DNA of 64,000 bases from Cyanobacterium stanieri PCC 7202. GTDB lineage: Bacteria > Cyanobacteriota > Cyanobacteriia > Cyanobacteriales > Cyanobacteriaceae. Of this stretch, positions 27,846-36,232 are shown one piece after another. The stretch spans positions 3,047,547-3,111,546 of the forward strand of contig CP003940.1 in NCBI GenBank assembly GCA_000317655.1, written 5' to 3'. The position numbers were made by a program, and so were the translations under genes. Position 1 is the first letter of the stretch. Each line of letters begins with the position of its first letter. The notes beneath the pieces are model-generated. The model was not told the origin of the DNA, ran no database searches, and was given only the letters and a program-made list of their open reading frames with translations.

Positions 27846-30041
27846 TCATCCTTCTTTTTGTAAAACCTCCTCAAAGGGAAAATCGTTGGCGGCCATGACA
27901 AAAGCAACGGTAGGTAAATTTTCCGTTCTTTTTAACCAACTATGATAATATTCGGCAAAGTTTTCATCGGCGGGGGCTAAACCCAAAAAGATTAAATCAG
28001 CGCCCCGAGAGTTTTCCTGCAAAATATCATCAAAGGAACTTTCTTCACTAACAATAATTTCGGGTATCAGTTCTATATTTAATTTTTTAATAAGCTCCCT
28101 AATGTTGTTTTTTGTGGGTTCTAGGGCGTTGGGATTACTGACAACTAATTTGAGGTAAATGTTCGCCCGTGACCAATGCCAGTCGTTTTTGAGCAGGTAG
28201 GTGAGTAAAATCATCAGGCTACCATTGGCTTGCATTCCCCCCCACCAAACATCGATACGGCGATGCTTACCTAGTTGATTGGTGGGATTTGGTTTGAGGA
28301 TGAGGATATTTCTGTTTAATTGATGAATTTGGCTAACCATCTGGCAATAGTCTTGATGCCCTTGCCAATCATCCCTCAGCCAAGCGGTGCTACTACCGAG
28401 GATGATAGTGTTAGGGGTTAAAGCACCTATGCCGTAGCTTTCTACCAATTTAGGTACGATACCAAAGGTGTCATCGGAGCGAACAATTTTTACTAATCCT
28501 TGTACTTCATTTTTGGCTAAATATTCTTTGACGGTATTTTCGAGGTTTTGCTTACTTTGATAGTCTCGTCTTTCGGGAATAACACTGGCAACGGTTAAAA
28601 AGCCTTTGTGGTTAAAACTGTCGGCTAATTTGACTAATGACCAATTTTTTTGGGGAGAATGGAAGAAGGTGAGGATATGGGGACGCCAATTTTTGGGATC
28701 TGCGATTTCTTCTTCTACTTGATAAATCCCTGTGCGTAGTAATGCCATCCACATTCCCCGACGGCTATCTCCCCAAGTTACTTGTAATTCTTGCCGTTGC
28801 AGATATAGGTAAATGCCTAAGACGATAATGGCGGCTACCATAGTGGCGATCGCATTTATGAGAAACATTACCCCTAAACAACCCAAAGCACCAGTTACCG
28901 ACAAACTCCAATGGATTTTGAAGGTGGGGCGAAAGGAAGGGGAATCGAGGAAACTTTCAATACCTGCGGAGGCGTTTAACACTAGGTAAGTAGTCAGGAA
29001 AAACATGGTTAAAATGGGAGCAATCAAGTTTAAATCCCCTAAACATACCGCCGCTACGGCAATGCCTAAAGTTACCGCTGTACCTAATCTTGGTTCATCA
29101 TTTTTACCTGCCCCTTGCCCCAAAAAACTGAGGGATTTGGGAAAAATATTATCTCTGACTAGGGCTTGTAACACCCTCGGCGCGCCCAAAATGCTACCAA
29201 TGGCACTACTGAGTGTCGCTCCCCATACTCCAAGGGCGATCGCCCCTCCCCAAAAAGACATCCTCGCCATAATAAAGGGTTCATCAATCAAGGTTTGAGC
29301 ATCGGCCCTAAAACCCAGAAAAATGGGAATGATCATATAAATGACATAACCAGTACCAACGGCGGCTAAAGTGCCAATGGGCAAGGCTTTACTAGGATCC
29401 TTCAAATCCCCCGACATATTCACCCCTGCCATGATACCCGTCACCGCAGGAAAAAACACCGCAAACACTTGCCAAAAAGATTGATCTGTGCTTCTCCATA
29501 GTTCCATTTGTGTCTCTTCCACAGGTTGCCCCAAAAAGAAAGATACTAGGGAAAGGGCGATCGCCCCCATGATAAAATATTGAGCTTTAATGGCAATTTC
29601 AGCACTGGTGAGGGCTAACACACCCACGCCAATGGTGATAGCTAAAGCTATGTAAAGTTGATAGTCTGCCCAAGCAGGTACTATTTGGGTGACACTCTCC
29701 GCAAAACCAAGGGTATAAAGCGCCACCGACAACGCCTGAGCGATATATAAAGGGATTCCCACCGCTCCCCCTGTTTCAATGCCCAAAGAGCGACTAATCA
29801 TATAATACGCACCCCCTGCCCTGACAACTCGATCCGTTGCGATCGCACATACCGACAAAGCCGTCAAAAAAGTAATTACATTAGACAAAGTAACAATTAC
29901 AAAAGTGCCGAGTAAACCCACATTACCCACCACCCAACCAAAACGGAGATACATAATTACCCCCAAAATAGTCAGGATAGACGGGGTGTAAACTCCCCCA
30001 AAAGCACTTAAGCCCGAGGATTTTTGTTCATTAACATTCAT
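27846..30041 (-). CDS. SLC12-type cation-chloride cotransporter / amino acid permease
   Basis: A 731-residue membrane protein. About twelve helices fill residues 14-420, starting with FGGVYTPSILTILGVIMYLRFGWVVG, the hallmark of SLC12 (Na-K-Cl cotransporter) proteins, and including VFFPAVTGIMAGVNMSGDLKDPSKALPIGT. A soluble tail of about 300 residues follows. The family moves chloride with sodium and/or potassium; the bacterial members are little studied, and the ion cannot be read here. Its upstream region is occupied by a TnpB element 68 bp away. Confidence 0.85.
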   Translation of the reverse strand: MNVNEQKSSGLSAFGGVYTPSILTILGVIMYLRFGWVVGNVGLLGTFVIVTLSNVITFLTALSVCAIATDRVVRAGGAYYMISRSLGIETGGAVGIPLYIAQALSVALYTLGFAESVTQIVPAWADYQLYIALAITIGVGVLALTSAEIAIKAQYFIMGAIALSLVSFFLGQPVEETQMELWRSTDQSFWQVFAVFFPAVTGIMAGVNMSGDLKDPSKALPIGTLAAVGTGYVIYMIIPIFLGFRADAQTLIDEPFIMARMSFWGGAIALGVWGATLSSAIGSILGAPRVLQALVRDNIFPKSLSFLGQGAGKNDEPRLGTAVTLGIAVAAVCLGDLNLIAPILTMFFLTTYLVLNASAGIESFLDSPSFRPTFKIHWSLSVTGALGCLGVMFLINAIATMVAAIIVLGIYLYLQRQELQVTWGDSRRGMWMALLRTGIYQVEEEIADPKNWRPHILTFFHSPQKNWSLVKLADSFNHKGFLTVASVIPERRDYQSKQNLENTVKEYLAKNEVQGLVKIVRSDDTFGIVPKLVESYGIGALTPNTIILGSSTAWLRDDWQGHQDYCQMVSQIHQLNRNILILKPNPTNQLGKHRRIDVWWGGMQANGSLMILLTYLLKNDWHWSRANIYLKLVVSNPNALEPTKNNIRELIKKLNIELIPEIIVSEESSFDDILQENSRGADLIFLGLAPADENFAEYYHSWLKRTENLPTVAFVMAANDFPFEEVLQKEG

Positions 30042-30131
30042 GAAAAATATTTTTATAGTGATGAGTCCAAGGTTTTCCTATCCCAGTCTAGTGTCTTTGA
30101 CCGGAAATAATGGGATACAAGCCCCGTCCTT

Positions 30132-30272
30132 CTAGGACGGCTTTTTATTAGTCTTTAGTTTCCTAATTAGCTCTCTCAATACATCAGACTTGGTTCTGCC
30201 TGTTTGTTGGCAGTAAGCCTCGATTTGCTCAAATTCTTCGTCAGTTAGTCGAAAAAATATACTCTTTTTCAT
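30132..30272 (-). CDS. Small ribbon-helix-helix protein inside a TnpB element
   Basis: A 46-residue protein, divergent from tnpB with 52 bp between start codons. The beta strand KKSIFFRLT is followed by two helices (DEEFEQIEAYCQQ and TKSDVLRELIRKLKT), the pattern of a CopG/MetJ-type ribbon-helix-helix DNA-binding protein. The TAG stop lies in the loop of the left-end hairpin, so the gene is part of the element. An imperfect palindrome sits between it and tnpB. A role as repressor of tnpB or of itself is inference. Confidence 0.8.
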   Translation of the reverse strand: MKKSIFFRLTDEEFEQIEAYCQQTGRTKSDVLRELIRKLKTNKKPS

Positions 30273-30281
30273 TGCTTTTGT

Positions 30282-30296
30282 ATATCCATATGATAT
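30282..30296. promoter_or_regulatory. Candidate RHH operator between RHH gene and tnpB
   Basis: ATATC-CATAT-GATAT gives 5-bp inverted half-sites with a 5-bp spacer, ten bases upstream of the RHH ATG and 28 bases upstream of the tnpB ATG. RHH proteins bind short palindromes of this sort near their own promoters. It is a candidate only; AT-rich DNA produces such palindromes by chance. Confidence 0.4.
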
Positions 30297-30324
30297 ATAA
30301 TCATAGCAGGAAAATTGAAAAAAA

Positions 30325-31485
30325 ATGAAAGCAAGATACCAGTATCGTTTCTATCCAACAGACCAGCAGCAGCAAAGCTTAGCTCGGTTGTTCGGTTGCG
30401 TCCGTGTTGTGTATAACGATGCTCTTGCAATCTGCAAGCAATCCGAGAAAAAACCTAAGTCTGCCCAACTCCAAAAGATTGTTATCACTCAGGCTAAAAA
30501 GACTGAGGAAAGAGCTTGGCTTGGCGAGGTATCGAATATACCTCTACAACAGTCTGTAGCTGATTTAGAGGTAGCTTTCAAGAACTTTTTTGATTCCTGC
30601 AAGGGTAAGAGAAAAGGTCGTAAAGTTGGTTACCCCAAGTTTAAGAAACGAACCAATAGTCAATCAGCACGGTTTAGAATCGGCGGATTTTCCATAAAAG
30701 GAAATGAAGTTTATCTTGCTAAAATCGGCAATGTTAGCCCTATTTGGTCTAGAGAATTACCAGCGCCACCTACTTCAGTTACAGTAATTAAGGATTGTGC
30801 TAATCGCTATTTTCTTAGCTTTGTAGTAGAAATTGAACCAGTTAATATTGGTGCTAAGAACCAAAGCATTGGTATTGATTTGGGAATCAAAACTTTTGCG
30901 GTAATGAGCAATGGTGAAAAAGCTGAAAGTCCAGATTACTCATTGCTAGACAAAAGAATTCGTAAACTCCAAAAAAAGTTAGCACGGCAACAAAAAGACT
31001 CACGACGAAGAAACAAAACTCGAATCAGGATTGCAAAACTGCATAATCAAATTGCGGATACCCGTAAAGACTTTCTACACAAATTATCAACCAAGGTCGT
31101 TAGTGAAAACAAAACTATCGTCTTGGAGGATTTGAACGTGTCGGGCATGGTTAAAAACCGCAAACTGTCTAGAGTCATTAGTCAGCAAGGATGGCGAGAG
31201 TTCAGGACTTTAATCGAGTCTAAATCAGAAAAGTTTGGTAGAGATTTTCGAGTCATTAGCAGATGGGAGCCTACCAGTCAGGTTTGCTCTAATTGTGGCT
31301 ACAAATGGGGTAAAGTTGATTTGTCGGTACGTTCAATACTCTGCTTAAGTTGTGGCACAGAACACGACAGAGATGGGAACGCTTCCAAAAATATAGAAAT
31401 GGTCGGCACGGGGCATCGGCACGACCTTAAATGTACGTCGAGGGACGGTAAGACTACTTCGGTAGCACGATCTGATGAAGCGTAA
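30325..31485 (+). CDS. tnpB: RNA-guided nuclease TnpB
   Basis: A 386-residue TnpB with an apparently intact RuvC site: D185 in GIDLG, E269 in LEDLNV, D348/D350 in HDRDGNASKNI. The zinc knuckle is C321-x2-C324 and C340-x2-C343. It is only distantly similar to the TnpB at 9823, so the two elements arrived independently. The predicted guide RNA would run through 31491-31511 and take its guide from about 31522 onward (gacataattctcaaag), intergenic DNA upstream of sqr. Confidence 0.9.
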   Translation: MKARYQYRFYPTDQQQQSLARLFGCVRVVYNDALAICKQSEKKPKSAQLQKIVITQAKKTEERAWLGEVSNIPLQQSVADLEVAFKNFFDSCKGKRKGRKVGYPKFKKRTNSQSARFRIGGFSIKGNEVYLAKIGNVSPIWSRELPAPPTSVTVIKDCANRYFLSFVVEIEPVNIGAKNQSIGIDLGIKTFAVMSNGEKAESPDYSLLDKRIRKLQKKLARQQKDSRRRNKTRIRIAKLHNQIADTRKDFLHKLSTKVVSENKTIVLEDLNVSGMVKNRKLSRVISQQGWREFRTLIESKSEKFGRDFRVISRWEPTSQVCSNCGYKWGKVDLSVRSILCLSCGTEHDRDGNASKNIEMVGTGHRHDLKCTSRDGKTTSVARSDEA

Positions 31486-31604
31486 AGAATCCCCACGCCT
31501 TCAGGCTGGGGAGTATGTCAAGACATAATTCTCAAAGAAATATGAAGAAACAAACACCGACCTAAGTTAATCTTTTACACTAGGAGTAAATATATTTAAC
31601 CAAC

Positions 31605-31628
31605 GTTGCCTCGGCAACTTTTTTATTT
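31605..31628 (+). terminator. Terminator-like hairpin just before sqr
   Basis: gttgcc-tc-ggcaac followed by ttttttatttt forms a compact GC stem and T-run. It ends only a few bases before the sqr ATG at 31632. It could terminate tnpB transcripts, or act as an attenuator or 5' structure for sqr. Confidence 0.6.
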
Positions 31629-31631
31629 TCT

Positions 31632-32855
31632 ATGAGTAACAAGTCTTTCCAAATATTAATCATTGGTGGTGGTGCAGGAGGAGTCACCGTTGCCGCCCAA
31701 TTGATGAAAAAAAATAATAATCTTAATATTGCCATCGTTGAACCTTCAGAAAATCATTACTATCAACCTGCATGGAGTTTAGTAGGTGGAGGCGTATATG
31801 AATTTGAAGACACAGTAAAACACGAAGAAAAATTAATCCCCCGTGGAGTAACCTGGATTAAAGATTTTGCTGAAAATATTGACCCTGAACAAAATCAAGT
31901 AACCACCAGGGCAGGACAAACTTTAAATTATGATTACCTTGTAGTATGTCCGGGGGTACAAATTAACTGGGATACCATTACAGGTTTTAAAGATACCGTC
32001 GGCAAAAATCAAGTAACCTCCAACTACGTCAAAGAAGTAGTTAACTACACTTGGGAAACCATTGATAACTTTAAAGGTGGTACTGCAATCTTTACCTTCC
32101 CCGCAGGGGCGATAAAATGTCCTGGGGCGCCACAAAAAATCATGTATATGGCAGAAGAAGCCTTCGCCAAAAAAGGAATTAGGGATAAAACCAAAATTAT
32201 CTATGCCAATGCCACGGGCAAAATGTTTGGGGTACCTGCCTATTGTAAACCCCTAGAGGAAATAGTAGAACGTAAAGGCATCGAGGTAAAATATGGGCAT
32301 AATTTAATCGAGTTAAAACCCGACACCAAGGAGGCAGTATTTGCTGTTAATGGTGGTGAGAATGTCACGATTAAATACGATATGATTCATGTTTCCCCCG
32401 CCATGAAAACCCCTGATTTTCTCCAAGGGAGTGCCATTTCCAACGAAGGGGGATGGGTAGATGTAGATCAATATACTTGCCAACATAATAAATATCCTAA
32501 CGTTTTCGCCTTGGGAGATGCTTCTTCCTTACCCACCTCCAAAACCGCCGCCGCCATTCGTAAAGAAGCGCCTGTGGTGGTTAGTAATCTCTTGGCATTA
32601 ATGGCAAAACAAAATCCCGCCGACAAATACGGAGGTTATGCCTGTTGCCCTCTAATTACTGGCTATGGTAAAACCATCATGGCAGAATTTGATTATAGTA
32701 AAGAACCTACTCCCAGTTTTCCTCTCGATCCTACCAAAGAAAGAGCTAGTATGTGGATGGTTAAAAAATATGTTTTACCTTGGCTCTATTGGAATAGGAT
32801 GCTAAAAGGTGAACCTTTTGAGCCAGATAGTTGGCGCTTCTTGCTCAACAAATAA
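31632..32855 (+). CDS. sqr: Type II sulfide:quinone oxidoreductase
   Basis: A 407-residue flavoprotein that oxidises sulfide and passes electrons to quinone at the membrane. The FAD-binding GGGAGG is at 12-17. The redox cysteine pair is C163 (AIKCPGAPQK) and C338 or C339 (YACCPLITGYGK), the spacing of type II (mitochondrial-like) SQR; the third cysteine of type I is absent. C-terminal WLYWNRMLKG is typical. A strong terminator follows. It adds to the sulfur theme of the first kilobase, but detoxification is likelier than anoxygenic growth. Confidence 0.92.
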   Translation: MSNKSFQILIIGGGAGGVTVAAQLMKKNNNLNIAIVEPSENHYYQPAWSLVGGGVYEFEDTVKHEEKLIPRGVTWIKDFAENIDPEQNQVTTRAGQTLNYDYLVVCPGVQINWDTITGFKDTVGKNQVTSNYVKEVVNYTWETIDNFKGGTAIFTFPAGAIKCPGAPQKIMYMAEEAFAKKGIRDKTKIIYANATGKMFGVPAYCKPLEEIVERKGIEVKYGHNLIELKPDTKEAVFAVNGGENVTIKYDMIHVSPAMKTPDFLQGSAISNEGGWVDVDQYTCQHNKYPNVFALGDASSLPTSKTAAAIRKEAPVVVSNLLALMAKQNPADKYGGYACCPLITGYGKTIMAEFDYSKEPTPSFPLDPTKERASMWMVKKYVLPWLYWNRMLKGEPFEPDSWRFLLNK

Positions 32856-32882
32856 CCGTAATTTTTTTCATGTTATGATACG

Positions 32883-32916
32883 GAGGAAGTATTAACACCA
32901 CTTCCTCTTTTTTTTT
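32883..32916 (+). terminator. Rho-independent terminator of sqr
   Basis: gaggaagt / acttcctc is a perfect 8-bp stem with a 9-base loop (attaacacc), followed by a run of nine or more T residues. Confidence 0.93.
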
Positions 32917-32951
32917 ATCTATTAAATTATTTGTCCTGTCACTTTTCTTGA

Positions 32952-33287
32952 TTAACCATCCCAAGCATCAGGAGAAACGGGAACAAAATCACCATGGATG
33001 GTTAATGCCAAAAATAGAGGCTCTCCTTCAGAAATTAATTTTCCACTTAATACGCAACTTTCATCTTTTCTGGCGACACCGTCAATGGTTGCTCTAATAT
33101 CTGTTTTAGAAAAGTTTGGTCTATACTCTCCTGATTTTTGTTGTACATAATTCCACAAAATATCACGGATTAGGGTTTGATAACCTTGACTCCCTGAAAG
33201 AGATTTTAAACTATCCTTGAGGTTCTTTTCCAGGCGAATACTGGTCACCTCCATCTGAGTCGTCGACGTTCTGTGCATTGAGCGCAT
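32952..33287 (-). CDS. Ribbon-helix-helix-like conserved protein
   Basis: A 111-residue protein. Residues 12-50 (MEVTSIRLEKNLKDSLKSLSGSQGYQTLIRDILWNYVQQK) fit a ribbon-helix-helix DNA-binding domain. The second half (IRATIDGVARKDESCVLSGKLISEGEPLFLALTIHGDFVPVSP) is a small beta-rich domain I do not recognise. It may be a ligand-responsive regulator. The start could be the ATG at 33287, or M5 or M12. It faces the sqr terminator and no partner toxin gene is next to it. Confidence 0.65.
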   Translation of the reverse strand: MRSMHRTSTTQMEVTSIRLEKNLKDSLKSLSGSQGYQTLIRDILWNYVQQKSGEYRPNFSKTDIRATIDGVARKDESCVLSGKLISEGEPLFLALTIHGDFVPVSPDAWDG

Positions 33288-33745
33288 GATATTAAGTTTT
33301 TATACTTTTATATTAGGTAAGACTAGAGTAGTATGATACCTTATCTTTTGCTACCTAATTAAGGGTTTTTTTACAAACCTTAACTATTAATTATTACATT
33401 GAAGTGATATGAGTTTAATATTACCCTCAATTATTTATTTGTTTACTTAAGTATATGCTTATGTAGTGATTTGTATTTTTAGTTTGGTAAAAATGGATCG
33501 TTAATTGTTTGGGAGAAAATTATGATCTATTTGGTATAAATTTAGACATCATAATGATTATTGTGGTTCACAAAGCTAGTCAAAGAAAAAAATATGGCTC
33601 ATTTTGCCATGTCTAATTTTCCTATATTTTTCTTAGGAGGAAAAATAGATTAACAAATATTATGTATATATCAATTAAGTTAATTTTATTCTATTATTAT
33701 TTTTGATTTGAGCAATGGAGGCTCAAAAATAATTGCGGATCTAAG
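33288..33745. other. AT-rich gap with no supported gene
   Basis: These 458 bp are very AT-rich. I see only a short imperfect palindrome (atggctcattttgccat near 33594) and a 19-codon frame beginning there, which I do not support as a gene. The upper part should contain the promoter of the 32952-33287 gene. Confidence 0.5.
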
Positions 33746-34708
33746 TTAGGATGTTTGTTTATGTCCTAGATTTAGGAAGATGGTTTCTAGGTCTTCTTTT
33801 TCGCAGTGGAAATTATGGATAGGAATCCCGACTTTTATTAATTGCTGTAGCAGTTGGGCGACGTCTTCTAGGTTGCCTGTAAAGTGGGTTAAATATTGCC
33901 CTTCGCCTCGTTTTTCCCAGTATTTAACTAGGGAAGCATTATTTAATTCCTGTTCTAATTTATCTTGTTGGGCAAGGGTGGAGATAAATATTTGTTGTTT
34001 ACTAAATCTTTGGTAGAGGTTTTGGAGGGATGAACTTTCCACCAAACAGCCTAATTCCATGATGCCGATGGATGTACATAGTTCGGCTAAGTCGCTGAGG
34101 ACATGGGAGGATATTAGGATGGTCATTCCTGCTTCTTGTAATAGCTTGATGGCCTGACGAAATTCGAGTCTGGCAATGGGATCTAGCCCTGATACGGGTT
34201 CATCTAGGAGCAGTATAATGGGATTGTGGATAATAGTACGGGCAAGGCTAAGGCGTTGTTTCATACCCCGTGAAAGGGTGGCTATGGGGCTATTTCTTTT
34301 ATTGTCGAGGTTGACTATTTCTAATACTTCTTGTAGTCTTTGTTTGCGTAGGGGTTTGGAGAGTTTATAGAGTCGGGCAAAATAATCAAGATAGTCGATG
34401 ACGTTGAGGTCATCATAGAGGGGAAAGTCGTCGGGGAGGTAGCCTAAATATTGTTTAAGGTGAGGGTTACTGTTATCCCGTAAGAGGCGATCGCCATTAA
34501 GGTATATTTCCCCCTTGGTAGGTTCTTCGGCAGTGGCTAACATCCGAATGAGGGTAGTTTTTCCTGCCCCATTGGGCCCAATTAGCCCATATACTTCTCC
34601 TTGTTTGATTTGTAAATCAACTTCATTGACGGCGATGTTTCTTTCAAAGATTTTGGTTAAACCGTAAGTGGCGATCGCCACTTGCTCCAGATTATCGTTA
34701 ATTAACAT
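33746..34708 (-). CDS. ABC transporter ATP-binding protein
   Basis: A 320-residue ABC ATPase of the ABC-2 export type. Walker A GPNGAGKT (44-51), a Q-loop-like region at LGYLPDDFPLYDDL, signature LSRGMKQRLSLA, Walker B ILLLDEP and the SSHVLSDL switch are all present. A regulatory tail of about 100 residues follows. No membrane partner is adjacent, so the exported substrate is unknown. The 51-bp gap to obgE contains a dispersed repeat. Confidence 0.88.
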   Translation of the reverse strand: MLINDNLEQVAIATYGLTKIFERNIAVNEVDLQIKQGEVYGLIGPNGAGKTTLIRMLATAEEPTKGEIYLNGDRLLRDNSNPHLKQYLGYLPDDFPLYDDLNVIDYLDYFARLYKLSKPLRKQRLQEVLEIVNLDNKRNSPIATLSRGMKQRLSLARTIIHNPIILLLDEPVSGLDPIARLEFRQAIKLLQEAGMTILISSHVLSDLAELCTSIGIMELGCLVESSSLQNLYQRFSKQQIFISTLAQQDKLEQELNNASLVKYWEKRGEGQYLTHFTGNLEDVAQLLQQLIKVGIPIHNFHCEKEDLETIFLNLGHKQTS

Positions 34709-34749
34709 TGCTAAAAAGGGGAATGGGGAAGATACAATTATTATCTCCT

Positions 34750-34800
34750 AACTTTTGCCCTAATTGTCCATTGTCAATTGTTCATTGTCAATTGCTAATT
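34750..34800. repeat. attgtcaattgttcattgtcaattg repeat running into obgE
   Basis: The copy lies across the obgE stop codon. On the minus strand it encodes the tail LAIDNEQLTMDN. It is the same family as at 7449, 22731, 53681 and 59641. Confidence 0.7.
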
Positions 34801-35785
34801 GATCCAACTCTTGCCATACAGTTTGTAAGAGGCGATCGCACCCTGCCCCAGTTACCGCCGAAATCAGGAAAATAGGAGCATCCGTAACAGCCTTAAACTG
34901 TTCCACCAAATATTGCTGAGTCTCCTCATCAATAGAATCAATCTTATTAAGAGCCAAAATCTGCACACGATCAGACAAACCACGACCATAAGCCCTCAAC
35001 TCCTCCTGAATAATATGATAATCCTCCAGAGGATCAGTGGCATTCACATCTACCAAATGCAACAATAACCGGGTGCGCTCGATGTGACGCAAAAAATCAT
35101 GACCCAAACCAATGCCCTCAGAAGCACCCTCAATTAAACCGGGAATATCCGCAAACACAGTACCATCCCCTGTCGGTTTTTTGACCACCCCCAAATTAGG
35201 TACAAGGGTAGTAAAAGGATAATCCGCCACCTTTGGTTTTGCCGAAGAAACCGCCGAGATAAAAGTAGATTTACCCGCATTGGGTAAACCGATAATACCC
35301 ACCTCCGCCAATAACTTCAACTCCAGACGAATTTGTTTAATCTCCCCCTCCAAACCCGGTAAAGCATACTCAGGTGCCCGATTACTATTGCTCAAAAAAT
35401 GTTGATTACCTAAACCACCCTTGCCCCCTTTTGCCACCACAAAAGTATCGCCATCTGCCACCAAATCATAAATTAACTGCCCCGTCTCCATGTCATATAC
35501 CATGGTGCCACAGGGTACCTCCAGAATGCGATCCTTACCCCCTGCCCCCGTGCGGTTATTGGGCCCCCCTCTCTTGCCATCCTCCGCCTTAAATTGACGA
35601 GCATAACGAAAATCAAGGAGGGTTTGTAAATTAGTTACCGCCTTCAAAATTACCGAGCCACCCTTACCACCATTACCCCCCGAAGGCCCCCCGGCGGGGA
35701 CATACTTTTCTCGACGAAAAGCCACCAAACCATCACCGCCCTTACCAGCGATTACTTCTACTTCTACCTGATCTATAAATTGCAT
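34760..35785 (-). CDS. obgE: GTPase ObgE/CgtA
   Basis: A 341-residue ribosome-associated GTPase. The glycine-rich Obg fold fills residues 1-158 (MQFIDQVEVEVIAGKGGDGLVAFRREK). The G domain follows with G1 GLPNAGKST, G3 DIPGLIEGA, G4 LNKID and G5 SAVTGAG. The C-terminal Obg domain of some homologues is absent. The last dozen residues are encoded by a dispersed repeat and are not part of the family. Confidence 0.95.
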   Translation of the reverse strand: MQFIDQVEVEVIAGKGGDGLVAFRREKYVPAGGPSGGNGGKGGSVILKAVTNLQTLLDFRYARQFKAEDGKRGGPNNRTGAGGKDRILEVPCGTMVYDMETGQLIYDLVADGDTFVVAKGGKGGLGNQHFLSNSNRAPEYALPGLEGEIKQIRLELKLLAEVGIIGLPNAGKSTFISAVSSAKPKVADYPFTTLVPNLGVVKKPTGDGTVFADIPGLIEGASEGIGLGHDFLRHIERTRLLLHLVDVNATDPLEDYHIIQEELRAYGRGLSDRVQILALNKIDSIDEETQQYLVEQFKAVTDAPIFLISAVTGAGCDRLLQTVWQELDQLAIDNEQLTMDN

Positions 35786-36232
35786 CGATTTTTATACTTC
35801 TTTAACTTTACAATAATTCTTTATCGGGTGGGCATTGCCCACCATGACATAACTTTGTGTTGTGGATGTGCTGAAACCGTCTGATTTTCCTCTTACCTAA
35901 CTACCAATCAAAACATGATGGGCCGAACAATGTCCAGCCCCATAAATTCCGACCCCTTTCTCTTCGACATCACCCCTTAAAAGGCAGGGATGACTCAAAG
36001 TGATAATACATTAACGCTCAAACTATCAGCATTAAAAGAATATAGCATTTTAGAGTTTTTAGGATTAAGAAGTAGTTAAAAATGTTTAGATTGTTCATTT
36101 ATGATCATAAATCATCCAAAACTATTCCCTATTCCCAAGGAACTGTGTGCGGAGGCTTCCTCCGCACTTTATAAGTTCCGTCGTTCCCTGTTCCCTGCCC
36201 TAAGCAGAAAATTTTAGAATGAATCACCCTTA
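35786..36232. other. Repeat-bearing gap between obgE and purF
   Basis: No gene is supported in these 447 bp. Two hairpins are visible: ggtgggcattgcccacc (35827-35843) and a long one at 36139-36179, with core gtgcggagg-ctt-cctccgcac flanked by ggaact/agttcc. Heptamer-type ttccctattccc and ttccctgttccctgccct sequences flank the second. Confidence 0.55.
36139..36179. repeat. Long hairpin, 9-bp GC-rich core with outer arms
   Basis: gtgcggagg-ctt-cctccgcac is a perfect 9-bp stem; outer ggaact (36139-36144) and agttcc (36174-36179) also pair, giving an interrupted hairpin of 41 bases. No T-run follows. It lies downstream of purF on that gene's strand and could stabilise its transcript end. Confidence 0.6.

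Larger units (their letters stand above)
30110..31521 (+). mobile_element. IS200/IS605-type element with tnpB and a divergent RHH gene
   Basis: The left-end hairpin ccgtccttctaggacgg (30124-30140), a minus-strand RHH gene, tnpB, and the right-end hairpin cccc-acgccttcaggct-gggg (31491-31511) followed by gagtatgtcaa (end at about 31521) form one element. No tnpA is present. The left boundary is estimated from the atggg...aagcc context shared with the 9746 element. Unlike that element it carries an extra gene between left end and tnpB. Confidence 0.8.

Noticed and set aside
33594-33653. 19-codon frame MAHFAMSNFPIF...
   Set aside because: Too short, no ribosome site and no recognisable features.
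35930-36080. Decayed gene in the obgE-purF gap
   Set aside because: Short open stretches occur on both strands but none resembles a known protein.
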